Assembly: GCF_019823105.1 (NCBI RefSeq)
Contig: NZ_CP081958.1
Coordinates: 1-64,000 of the forward strand
From: Halobaculum magnesiiphilum
GTDB taxonomy: Archaea > Halobacteriota > Halobacteria > Halobacteriales > Haloferacaceae
DNA: 64,000 nucleotides
Direction of reading: 5' to 3'
Shown: in pieces, positions 51,179-58,874 of the stretch
Numbering within the stretch: the stretch's first letter is position 1
Layout: each line of letters opens with the position of its first letter
Made by a program: the position numbers and the translations under genes
Notes under the pieces: generated by a model
The model's database searches: none
The model's input: the letters and a program-made list of their open reading frames with translations, nothing else
What the model was told of the DNA's origin: nothing

Positions 51179-51574
51179 CTACGCTATTCCCTGTCGCTCC
51201 TCTTCGAGTCGTTGGCACCCGACGACCAACGAATCGGGGAGTCTGCTCGCACGTGATTGTAAGGTACTGATGACGCTCGCGACTTCGTCGAACTGTGGCC
51301 CACGAGTAGCGGTGAAGTGGTCTTCCGACCACTCGATAAACCCCGCCTCGGCCAGCATCGGGAGGTGAACGTGGTGTAACTGTAACCGGAGTTCCCTCGG
51401 GTCGGACGGAACGTTCGGCATCATCGCGCTTTCCGGGAGCGGCACCGACTCCTCCGGCGACGCGTCCCCGAGTGCGGCGATGAGTTGCCGACGTGGTTCG
51501 GCCGAGAGTGCCCTGAACACCGTATCCCAGTTTTCACTGACTCGTTCACCGTTACGACGGTGTGACGGGACCAT
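51179..51574 (-). CDS. DUF7344-type winged-helix protein
   Basis: 131-residue protein. The core DTVFRALSAEPRRQLIAALG, then LRLQLHHVHLPMLAEAGFIE and the wing WSEDHFTATRGPQF, is the haloarchaeal DUF7344 wHTH domain, also present at the C-terminus of the protein at 60409. The start ATG at 51574 (MVPSHRRNGERV) is preferred because an AT-rich TATA element (atataaatag on the coding strand, about 51599-51608) lies about 28 bp upstream. A TTG at 51592 is nearer the TATA box. Confidence 0.78.
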   Translation of the reverse strand: MVPSHRRNGERVSENWDTVFRALSAEPRRQLIAALGDASPEESVPLPESAMMPNVPSDPRELRLQLHHVHLPMLAEAGFIEWSEDHFTATRGPQFDEVASVISTLQSRASRLPDSLVVGCQRLEEERQGIA

Positions 51575-51862
51575 CGCGTCATAACATTCCAAATTTTCTA
51601 TTTATATCTATTGATAAGTTGCTTTCAACACAGTGATAAATTAGCCCCCGATCGTAGCTAATGCGCCGTCGATCGACGGCTCTCGAATGCGTTTCCGATG
51701 ATGAATGACCGGCACGATCAACGTACCAGTGGTTCCGTGTGAGATGATATGGAAGGCGCCGGCGAGTCGGTCGGTGCAAAATTCAGGGGCTGTATTCAGC
51801 ATATCATCGTTCATCCCTCTGCTACTCTGAATTGTGACCAGCTACGGTGTACAGAACTGAGC
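51575..51862. other. AT-rich intergenic stretch
   Basis: About 290 bp, clearly lower in GC than the window average at its DUF7344 end (tttatatctattgataag). It holds the DUF7344 promoter. The segment 51780-51860 adjoining the next gene looks like shuffled foreign sequence, but I found no inverted-repeat ends that would prove an insertion element. Confidence 0.4.
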
Positions 51863-53047
51863 TTACGGGAGCGCCGTCCGAAAGTCCTCACAGAGGTCTT
51901 CGGCGTCTTCGAGGCCGATGGATACCCGGACCAACGTCTCAGGGGTCTCTGCTGAATCCTCACTACGACTGAACTCGTCGGGGAGCATTAGTGACGGCAC
52001 TTCGACGAGGCTTTCAGCGCTACCGAGGCTGGCCCCCGGCGTGAATAGATCAAGCCCCTCAACGAACGCCTCAAGTTCAATGCGTGTTCCGTCGAACTCG
52101 AAGGACAGCATCCCGCTGTACCCCGACATCTGCTCACTTGCAAGATCGTGTTGTGGGTGACTCTCAAGCCCTGAATAGTACACACGAGTTACCCGGTCGT
52201 GACTTTCGAGGAATCGGGCGACGTCCATCGCGTTCTTCTCGTGATGCTCCATCCGCGCAGGTAGTGTCTTGATACCCCGCGCAACGAGGTAACAATCAAA
52301 CGGTGAGAGCATATTCCCAAGTCCAACGCGCTGTGCGAACGCTAATTGCTCGAAAACCCCCTTGGCGTCGGTGATAACTGCACCGCCAATCGAGTCGGAA
52401 TGTCCGTTGAGATACTTGGTAGTGCTGTGAACGACAATGTCGGCGCCCAGTTCAAGCGGGGCTTGGTAGTACGGACTCGTAAAGGTACTGTCCACGCCGA
52501 ATACGGCGTCGTAGTCATCGGCGATGTCGGCTATCGCTTGAATGTCGCACAACCGCATCAAGGGGTTCGATGGTGTTTCAACCCAGATCAAGTCAGTATC
52601 CGCATTGACTGCATCAGCGACGATGTCGGGGTCACGAGCGTCAACAAAGTCGATGTCCGCCCCGAGGTGTCCGGCCATGTGTTCCGTGAGTAGTTTTTCA
52701 GTTCCACTATAGATGGAGTCTGAGGAGACGACGTGGCCTCCCGGCGGGACCAGCGACAGCATCGTCGTCGATGTGGCGGCCATTCCGGAAGCGAATGCCA
52801 ACCCGTACTCTCCTCCTTCGAGGCGGGCTAACTGCGCTTCGAGGGCCGCCCGAGTCGGATTGCTCTCGCGAGAGTAGTCGTGTTCGTTGCCGTTCTCTCC
52901 ACTGGCCCACTCGAATGTTGTCGAAAGGTGGATCGGCGGGACGACATCGTTCGTTCCACTTCTGTGAGGATGCGTCTCAGATTCCGCTGACCCGACGGCG
53001 AGGGTCGCAAATCGATTTCTGTCGGAGTGATCGGTTTGTCGTGACAT
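51863..53047 (-). CDS. Cystathionine gamma-synthase/lyase-type PLP enzyme
   Basis: 394-residue trans-sulfuration enzyme. The PLP Lys211 lies in VVHSTTKYLNGHSD, the cofactor-phosphate region is FASGMAATSTTM, and there are tyrosine-containing SRESNPTRAALE and IKTLPARMEHHEKNA segments. Relatives are cystathionine gamma-synthase, cystathionine gamma-lyase, O-acetylhomoserine sulfhydrylase and methionine gamma-lyase; the sequence alone does not choose. Codon use (more A/T in third position) is unlike neighbouring housekeeping genes, consistent with acquisition. Confidence 0.88.
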   Translation of the reverse strand: MSRQTDHSDRNRFATLAVGSAESETHPHRSGTNDVVPPIHLSTTFEWASGENGNEHDYSRESNPTRAALEAQLARLEGGEYGLAFASGMAATSTTMLSLVPPGGHVVSSDSIYSGTEKLLTEHMAGHLGADIDFVDARDPDIVADAVNADTDLIWVETPSNPLMRLCDIQAIADIADDYDAVFGVDSTFTSPYYQAPLELGADIVVHSTTKYLNGHSDSIGGAVITDAKGVFEQLAFAQRVGLGNMLSPFDCYLVARGIKTLPARMEHHEKNAMDVARFLESHDRVTRVYYSGLESHPQHDLASEQMSGYSGMLSFEFDGTRIELEAFVEGLDLFTPGASLGSAESLVEVPSLMLPDEFSRSEDSAETPETLVRVSIGLEDAEDLCEDFRTALP

Positions 53048-53251
53048 CTGTCATTCACCACCAACCCCTCCCGATCCGTTTAGAGCGGTGCTCAGAGATA
53101 TCTTCTCAGTCACAATGGATAGTTATGAAGTTTCCAGCGAAGGTGGCCAGAAACCAAACCTCGCCTCGTGTGGTCCAATAGTCGTTGACCGCTGCCCGCT
53201 GTTTACTCCGACAGGAAGCGTCTTGTTCGCGTAGACGGGTGAATACTCCAG

Positions 53252-53572
53252 ATGTATTTGGTAACGTTTCGTCTCGACCCGGGTGAGTACGATGCGGAGT
53301 TTCACGAGTTGAACGATACGATACAGGCGGCTGCCGAGGACACGAAGGGGTATCTGGGCAAGCAGCCGTGGCAGGCACCGGATAGTGAGGAAGTTCTCGT
53401 CATCTATCACTGGGAGTCGTTAGATGCGATCGAGTCGTTTGGATCGGGTGCAGACCACAAACGTGCGAAACAGCGGTAGACGGAGTGGTATGACGCGTAC
53501 GAAGTGACCATTACGGAAGTTTTCGACACGTACGGGAGCGGGTTCGGCGAAGACGCGAGTCCGCTTAGGTAG
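53252..53572 (+). pseudogene. Antibiotic-monooxygenase (ABM)-like gene interrupted by TAG
   Basis: A 106-codon frame with the ferredoxin-like ABM pattern: MYLVTFRLDPGEYDAEFHEL, GYLGKQPWQAPDSEEVLVIY, HWESLDAIESF. A TAG at 53477-53479 interrupts it after AKQR. The same frame continues as TEWYDAYEVTITEVFDTYG to a second TAG at 53570-53572. The post-stop part completes the family's last helix and strand, so a point mutation (for example CAG to TAG) or readthrough is likely. Confidence 0.72.
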
Positions 53573-53636
53573 GGGTACCAACTTGTTCCGAATAGTGAAG
53601 GGAACTCAGCTATCTCTGCCGAATCGGATGCCGGCC

Positions 53637-54071
53637 TCACGTGTCTCCGGCGCCCGCACCCCCGACCACGAGTGTCGGGGTATTCGTCAGTCTTACTACA
53701 CGTTCTGTCGTGCTTCCGGCGGTGGCAATGCGTGAGAACCCGGTCCGGCCCTGCGTCCCCATGACGATGAGGTCGACCTCGTAGTCGGTGGCGGCGTCGA
53801 CGATTTCCTCGCTGGGCGTCCCACGTCGAACGTGGCGCTCGACGCGTACGCCGCGCTCGTCGCCCAGTGCGGCTACCGTGTCCAGCACCTCCTCGCCGAT
53901 CTCTTCTTGTTTCTCGACCACGAAATCCCAGTGGCCGCTCGGCCCTGTCTGTTCGACGACGAACAGCGCGTGGACCATCGCGCCGAACTGCTCAGCGAGA
54001 TTCATCACGTGTTCGGCTGCTAGGTCGCTGTGGGCGCTCCCGTCGATCGGAACGAGGATACGCTCGTACAT
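53637..54071 (-). CDS. Universal stress protein (UspA family)
   Basis: 144-residue single-domain Usp. The start MYERILVPIDGSAHSDLAAE and the ATP-binding signature GTQGRTGFSR, with GSTTERVVRLTNTPTLVVGG, are clear. The ATG at 54071 is chosen; 76 upstream in-frame codons are not Usp-like. It is divergent from the lipoprotein gene at 54167 (95 bp). Confidence 0.9.
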   Translation of the reverse strand: MYERILVPIDGSAHSDLAAEHVMNLAEQFGAMVHALFVVEQTGPSGHWDFVVEKQEEIGEEVLDTVAALGDERGVRVERHVRRGTPSEEIVDAATDYEVDLIVMGTQGRTGFSRIATAGSTTERVVRLTNTPTLVVGGAGAGDT

Positions 54072-54166
54072 GCGGCCATCAGCGCGCGGCACAAGAATAA
54101 ACGGTGAGGGTCGGTCACTAATCAGTACGCAGAAAGTACTTATCAGCGGACAAATGAGACCGCCCC

Positions 54167-55156
54167 ATGCGCCGGCGAACCCTCCTCGCTGGCATCGGCG
54201 CTCTCTCAACTGGCTGTCTGGGGGCGCGGTCCCCGCAACCGAGCAGTACGCAGTCTCAGACAGGAGCCAGCGAGCCGCCAACGTCGACAGCCAGGCCACC
54301 GTGTGTTAGCGGGACTGAAACGCCGTCCACCGATTCTTCCGACGAATCGGCGACGGACGGTGAGTACAGGCTGTCCGGACTGTCGGAGTCGACAAACACC
54401 GACGGTCCGGCGGTGACGTACGTCCTCGAAGCGTCGGCCTTCTACTCCGGTGATGCCGTCGAGAGGAAAGCAGAACGAACGGGTGAAGAGCAAGTTGTGA
54501 CGGATATCTCCGCGGTTTCTGATGACGAGGTTCGTGATGCGATCGAGACCGCTATCCGGACCGGATCGTGGCGCTCGAACACGCTTCCTGACGGGCTGGC
54601 CGAGACTGTCTCCCGTGTTGACTTCTTTATCGGCGTCTCCGTAGACGACACCTACACCCACATCGGACTCGAACTCTACCGTCTCCATCCTGACCAGCCG
54701 CCCGCTGTCGAGTTCAGCGCCGCGATCGTTGATGACACCGTCTCCGATGAGAGTCCCGGAGCGATCGAACTGAAACTGACAAACCGGAGTTCGACGACGC
54801 AAACGGTGTTTTCGGGGACGGTTCCGCCGTTCGGGATGGTATTTGCTGAGTCCGGTGAGGGGGATGACGAGTTCTTACTCTGGCGGAAGTACGAGGAGGA
54901 GGGGTGCGTCAACTTCACTGAAGACAGCTGGATGAGGTGTGATGTCGGGAAACTCACTGAGTTACAACCCTGCCAGAGTGTCACTCGTCGATACGAAGTC
55001 CTCCCGAGTGTGACGACCCGCCATCCCGAGTACACGGTGCCGCCCGGACCGGGTACGTATCGTATCACCGACTCGCTCACCTACTACGAGGAATCCGGAG
55101 CGCCGGAATCGGAACTCTCCTTCGAGGTTCGGTTTTCCCTCGACGCAGTGAGATAG
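54167..55156 (+). CDS. Secreted lipoprotein of unknown function
   Basis: 329-residue exported protein. It has a short Tat-like start (MRRRTLLAGIGALSTGCLGA, lipobox Cys17), then a Ser/Thr/Pro-rich linker, then a predicted beta-rich domain with CVNFTEDSWMRCDVGKLTEL and YTVPPGPGTYRITDSLTYYE. The C-terminal half resembles immunoglobulin-like intracellular proteinase inhibitor (BsuPI) folds in style, which I cannot confirm. It is AT-richer than the core genes. Confidence 0.72.
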   Translation: MRRRTLLAGIGALSTGCLGARSPQPSSTQSQTGASEPPTSTARPPCVSGTETPSTDSSDESATDGEYRLSGLSESTNTDGPAVTYVLEASAFYSGDAVERKAERTGEEQVVTDISAVSDDEVRDAIETAIRTGSWRSNTLPDGLAETVSRVDFFIGVSVDDTYTHIGLELYRLHPDQPPAVEFSAAIVDDTVSDESPGAIELKLTNRSSTTQTVFSGTVPPFGMVFAESGEGDDEFLLWRKYEEEGCVNFTEDSWMRCDVGKLTELQPCQSVTRRYEVLPSVTTRHPEYTVPPGPGTYRITDSLTYYEESGAPESELSFEVRFSLDAVR

Positions 55157-55255
55157 ACCGCTCGACGACCTGTGCGACTGTAGCCCGAGTTCACTCAGCG
55201 CACTGAGAGATCTTGGTGAGAAGCGGGTCGGATTCTCCTCGACGCGATACTGTTG

Positions 55256-55753
55256 TTACCGTCGTTGAACCGAAATCGAGGAGCTCGAAACGGCATCGGC
55301 AGTCGTCGTCTCGTTTTCTCGTAGCCGGTACCGCAAGGTGATCTCCCAATGTTCCTCGAACTCTGTCGTCGGCTCACCAGTTTGGCCGTGTGGAGGGCTA
55401 TCCGCGTCCGTCGCTGAAACGGAGACCGCGATCTCTTCCATGCCGAGGTCCTGATCGGTAACGACGAAATCGGCATCCGCGTCGGGAGCGTCGTACACGT
55501 GATCAGGGAACGTCGCGTCGTCAAGCATTCCGGCCACCTGAATACGGAACGCGGATTCAATGCAGGCGGGGAGAGTCGGGATCACTCTCGGCTCTCCGTC
55601 GGTCCCGGACAGCGTATAGAGATCCCAGCTGTAGTCTGTGAACTCCTCACGGATCTGCTCGCCGAAGTCGACCGTCCGCTGATATTCCGGCGGCTCCGGA
55701 TCTTCTCCCGGTAACTCGATCTCGATCTCCGGTTCGGATCGGTCATCTGTCAT
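55256..55753 (-). CDS. Hypothetical protein
   Basis: 165-residue acidic soluble protein with no recognised domain and no signal peptide. It has several aromatic-rich strands (FGEQIREEFTDYSWDLYTLS, EEHWEITLRYRLRENETT). The promoter region holds a TATA-like tttgaact about 25 bp upstream and, beyond it, an 8-bp inverted repeat at 55789-55811. It lies in the accessory stretch, convergent with the lipoprotein gene. Confidence 0.62.
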   Translation of the reverse strand: MTDDRSEPEIEIELPGEDPEPPEYQRTVDFGEQIREEFTDYSWDLYTLSGTDGEPRVIPTLPACIESAFRIQVAGMLDDATFPDHVYDAPDADADFVVTDQDLGMEEIAVSVSATDADSPPHGQTGEPTTEFEEHWEITLRYRLRENETTTADAVSSSSISVQRR

Positions 55754-55788
55754 ACTACTGGGGTAGCAGTTCAGAGTTCAAAGAAGGT

Positions 55789-55811
55789 TATCAAATATTG
55801 CCGATTTGATA
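55789..55811. promoter_or_regulatory. Inverted repeat upstream of the 55753 gene
   Basis: TATCAAAT-N7-ATTTGATA, two perfect 8-bp arms, is placed 36-58 bp upstream of the start codon at 55753, just beyond the TATA-like box. It could be an operator or a transcription terminator of the opposite strand; the AT-rich arms and position favour an operator. Confidence 0.45.
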
Positions 55812-55934
55812 TTTGTTTGCTTGGCAACGTTGTATTCGCAGAGGCTTCCTACCTGCCTATTCAGTTACGAGAACCGAAGTGTGGTGTGCTGGAGGTGTTG
55901 TTCTCCCCGAGGTACTCGCCTCGCTCACGCTTCG

Positions 55935-56813
55935 CTACTCGTCCAGGTATTCGTCGACGAACAGCCCGACGCGCTCGCGTGTCTCCTCGGGGACCGCCTC
56001 GGCGGGCGTGTTGATCGTCCCCTCGAGCGACCCGTGGGCCTCGCAGTCCATCTCGTCGGGGAAGGTGCGGACGGCCTCCTCGACGGTCTCCTTGATCGCC
56101 TCCTCGTTGGCGGCGGCGTTCTCCAGCACCTCCTCCAGCGTCACCTCGGCGTCCTGCTTCCACACGTCGTAGTCGGTGACGCCGGCGACCGTCGCGTACG
56201 CCATCTCGGCCTCGCGGGCGAGTTTCGCCTCCGGGATCGCGGTCATCCCCACGAGGTCCCAGCCCTGGTGCTTGTAGAACTCCGACTCGGCCTTCGTGGA
56301 GTACTGCGGCCCCTCGATGCAGACGTAGGTGCCCTCGTCGACGACACCGGAGTCGGAATCGAGGGTGTCGAGCGCGCGCTCGGCCGCCTCCGAGAGGTGG
56401 TCGGCGAGCTTCGGAGAGTACGGCCGCGTGAACGGCTGGTGGACGACGATCCCGTCGCCGAAGAACGAGAGGTCGCGATGCTTCGTCCGGTCGTAGATCT
56501 GGTCGGGGATGACGATCGTCTGCGGGGGAAGCTCCTCCTTCAGCGACCCGACGGCGTTGCTGGCGATGACGTACTCGACGCCGGCCTGCTTCAGCGCGTA
56601 GATGTTCGCCTTGTACGGGAGGTCCGTCGGCGATCGCTGGTGGTCGGGGCCGTGACGGGGGAGGAACACGACCTCGCGGCCGGTGTCCCCGAACTCGCCG
56701 ATCTCCAGGTCCGCGGAGGGTTCGCCGAAGGGGGTCGTAACCGACTCGGTGCGGGTGTTCCGGAGCGGGAGCGCCTCGTAAATGCCGCTGCCGCCGATGA
56801 AGCCGATGGTCAT
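55935..56813 (-). CDS. mtnP: Methylthioadenosine/methylthioinosine phosphorylase
   Basis: 292-residue purine nucleoside phosphorylase-family enzyme of the methionine salvage pathway. It has GGSGIYE near the N-terminus, phosphate-binding PRHGPDHQRSP and ASNAVGSL, the substrate loop DRTKHRDLSFF, and CIEGPQYSTKAE with GMTAIPEAKLAREAEM. Because a deaminase of the MTA/5'-deoxyadenosine type is divergent from it, the natural substrate may be methylthioinosine rather than methylthioadenosine. ATG at 56813. Confidence 0.88.
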   Translation of the reverse strand: MTIGFIGGSGIYEALPLRNTRTESVTTPFGEPSADLEIGEFGDTGREVVFLPRHGPDHQRSPTDLPYKANIYALKQAGVEYVIASNAVGSLKEELPPQTIVIPDQIYDRTKHRDLSFFGDGIVVHQPFTRPYSPKLADHLSEAAERALDTLDSDSGVVDEGTYVCIEGPQYSTKAESEFYKHQGWDLVGMTAIPEAKLAREAEMAYATVAGVTDYDVWKQDAEVTLEEVLENAAANEEAIKETVEEAVRTFPDEMDCEAHGSLEGTINTPAEAVPEETRERVGLFVDEYLDE

Positions 56814-56980
56814 TCGTGATTCACGGTTCCGGCGGTTCCGGCTAAAGGGATGTGGATCCGATCGGGACCGGGGGATCCGACCCGAACCGGGGGATCGGAC
56901 CGGAGTCGACCGCCCGGGGGGACCGCCCCGACCACGGATCCACACGTCTTTGTACGACGACGCGGGAGAACAGTCGGATC

Positions 56981-58282
56981 ATGCTACTCGCGGGAACCGT
57001 CGTCGCCGACCCCGAAACCGTCGTGGAGGACGGCGCGGTCGTCGTCGAGGACGACACGATCGTCGCCGTCGGCGACGACGCCGACCTCCGGGATCGCTAC
57101 CCCGGGCACGAGCGACGCGAGTTCGGGATCGTCGCGCCCGGCACCGTCGGCGCGCACGTCCACTCCGTGCAGTCGCTCGGACGGGGGATCGCCGACGACG
57201 CCGCCCTCCTCGACTGGCTGGAGGACCACGTGCTCCCGATGGAGGCCGGCCTCGGAGCCGACGGAATGCGACTCGCCGCCGAGTTGGGCTATCTGGAGTG
57301 CATCGAATCGGGCGTCACCACGGTGATCGACCACCTCTCGGTCCACCACGCCGAGGAGGCGCTGGAGGCGGCGATCGAGTCGGGAATCCGCGCTCGCGCC
57401 GGGAAGGTGCTGATGGACACGAACGCGCCGGACGGGCTGCGCCAGGACACCGAGCGGGCGCTCGCCGAGTCCGAGGGACTCATCTGGACGTACCACGGCG
57501 CCGACGACGGCCGGATCCGCTACGCCGTAACGCCGCGCTTCGCCGTCACCTGCACCGACGAGTGTCTGCGCGGGTGTCGCGAGTTGGCCGACGCGTACGA
57601 CGGCGTTCGCATTCACACCCACGCCTCCGAGAACACCGACGAGATCGCCGTCGTCGAGGAGCGAACCGGCGAGCGCAACGTCGAGTACCTGCACGAGGTC
57701 GGCCTCACGGGCGAGGACGTGATCCTCGCACACTGCGTCCACACCGACGACCGCGAGCGCGAGATCATCGCCGAGACGGGCACGCACGTGACCCACTGTC
57801 CGTCCTCGAACATGAAGCTCGCCTCCGGGATCGCGCCCGTCGAGGACTACCTCGCGCGCGGCGTGAACGTCGCCCTGGGCAACGACGGTCCTCCCTGTAA
57901 CAACACGCTCGACCCGTTCACAGAGGTGAAGCAGGCGAGCCTGCTCGCGAAGGTCGACGCGCTCGACCCCACCTCGGTCGACGCCCCGACTGCCCTCCGG
58001 ATGGCGACGCTGAACGGCGCGCGGGCCGCGGGCTTCGAGCGCGTCGGCGCGCTCCGGGAGGGGTGGCGCGCGGACGTGCTCGGCATCGACACCGACCTGA
58101 CGCGGGCGACGCCGATCCACGACCCCGTGGGCCACCTCGTGTTCGCGGCCCACGGCGACGACGTGACGTTCACGATGGTCGACGGCGCGGTCCTGTACGA
58201 CGAGGCCGACGGCGGGCACGTGCGCCTCGACGCCGAGCGGATCCGCCGCGAGGCGAACGCCTTCGACGTGCCCGGAATCTAG
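56981..58282 (+). CDS. 5'-deoxyadenosine/MTA/SAH deaminase (amidohydrolase)
   Basis: 433-residue metal-dependent amidohydrolase. Motifs are HVH in VGAHVHSVQSLGRG, HTHASENTDE, AHCVHTDDREREII and GNDGPPCNNTLDP (catalytic Asp), the order found in MtaD/DadD deaminases. It would deaminate methylthioadenosine or 5'-deoxyadenosine to the inosine form. It is divergent from mtnP with 167 bp between, implying a shared control region. ATG at 56981. Confidence 0.85.
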   Translation: MLLAGTVVADPETVVEDGAVVVEDDTIVAVGDDADLRDRYPGHERREFGIVAPGTVGAHVHSVQSLGRGIADDAALLDWLEDHVLPMEAGLGADGMRLAAELGYLECIESGVTTVIDHLSVHHAEEALEAAIESGIRARAGKVLMDTNAPDGLRQDTERALAESEGLIWTYHGADDGRIRYAVTPRFAVTCTDECLRGCRELADAYDGVRIHTHASENTDEIAVVEERTGERNVEYLHEVGLTGEDVILAHCVHTDDREREIIAETGTHVTHCPSSNMKLASGIAPVEDYLARGVNVALGNDGPPCNNTLDPFTEVKQASLLAKVDALDPTSVDAPTALRMATLNGARAAGFERVGALREGWRADVLGIDTDLTRATPIHDPVGHLVFAAHGDDVTFTMVDGAVLYDEADGGHVRLDAERIRREANAFDVPGI

Positions 58283-58294
58283 GTGTGAGACGAT

Positions 58295-58774
58295 TCACGG
58301 GTCCGTCGTTCGTGCCGCTTCCGCCGCCTCCACGTACCCGCGAGTGAATCCGGGCATGTCGGCCTCATCGCCGTCGTCGCCGGCGACCCGGTCGAGCGTG
58401 TACCAGTCGACGGCGGCGACCTCGTCGGGCGCGGCCGGGTAGGGGTCGCCCGCCTCGTGCTCGGCGAGGCAGACGACGTTCAGACACGGCTCGCCGGTGT
58501 CCAGCGCGAACACGCCGCTCGTGACGACCACGACCTCGCCGACCTCGACGGCGACTTCCTCGCGGAGCTCCCGCCGGAGGGTCGACTCGATGGCGCCGGC
58601 GCCCCCGAGGTCCGCCGGGTCGTCGGGGCTCGTCTCCATCGTCCCGCCGGGGAGGCCCATCGTCCCCGCGGCGTGGTCCTCGTCGGCGCCGCGCTCGATC
58701 AGCAGGTACTCCGGGTCGCCGTCGCGGAGGCGGTACACCGCGGCGTCGACGTTGACGACGTAGCTGTCGGTCAT
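58295..58774 (-). CDS. NUDIX hydrolase
   Basis: 159-residue NUDIX protein. The Nudix box is readable as GGTMETSPDD ... AIESTLRRELREEVAVEVGE, with an insertion of ~10 residues (DPADLGGAGA) inside the box, so catalytic spacing is longer than the standard 23 residues. MGLPGG precedes it. It hydrolyses a nucleoside diphosphate linked to an unknown group. Start ATG at 58774; it is divergent from the MATE gene. Confidence 0.82.
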   Translation of the reverse strand: MTDSYVVNVDAAVYRLRDGDPEYLLIERGADEDHAAGTMGLPGGTMETSPDDPADLGGAGAIESTLRRELREEVAVEVGEVVVVTSGVFALDTGEPCLNVVCLAEHEAGDPYPAAPDEVAAVDWYTLDRVAGDDGDEADMPGFTRGYVEAAEAARTTDP

Positions 58775-58821
58775 GCGATCGCTCCCGACGGACCCGTGAA
58801 AGGCGTTCGGTCCCCGTGTTT

Positions 58822-58873
58822 CGTGGTACCACGCGTGAGAAGCGTTCAAGACCCACCTTCGCTTCGTAGGTGG
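58822..58873 (+). promoter_or_regulatory. Palindrome and hairpin before the MATE gene
   Basis: A perfect 12-bp palindrome CGTGGTACCACG (58822-58833) is followed by a TATA-like ttcaag near 58845 and a hairpin ccacct-N9-aggtgg (58853-58873) that ends one base before the ATG at 58875. The second would fold at the 5' end of the transcript and could control translation. The first is positioned like an operator shared with the divergent NUDIX gene. Confidence 0.5.
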
Positions 58874-58874
58874 T

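Noticed and set aside
51749-51955. A 68-codon ORF overlapping the end of the cystathionine-type gene, considered as a transposase remnant
   Set aside because: It has no transposase motif and half of it is antisense to the real gene.
53115-53234. A 39-codon ORF starting ATG GAT AGT in the gap between the cystathionine-type gene and the ABM-like gene
   Set aside because: No recognisable domain, no clear promoter, and it lies where divergent promoters are expected.
53477-53479. TAG as a pyrrolysine-type sense codon
   Set aside because: No pyrrolysine system is visible in the window and other genes stop normally at TAG; a nonsense mutation is simpler.
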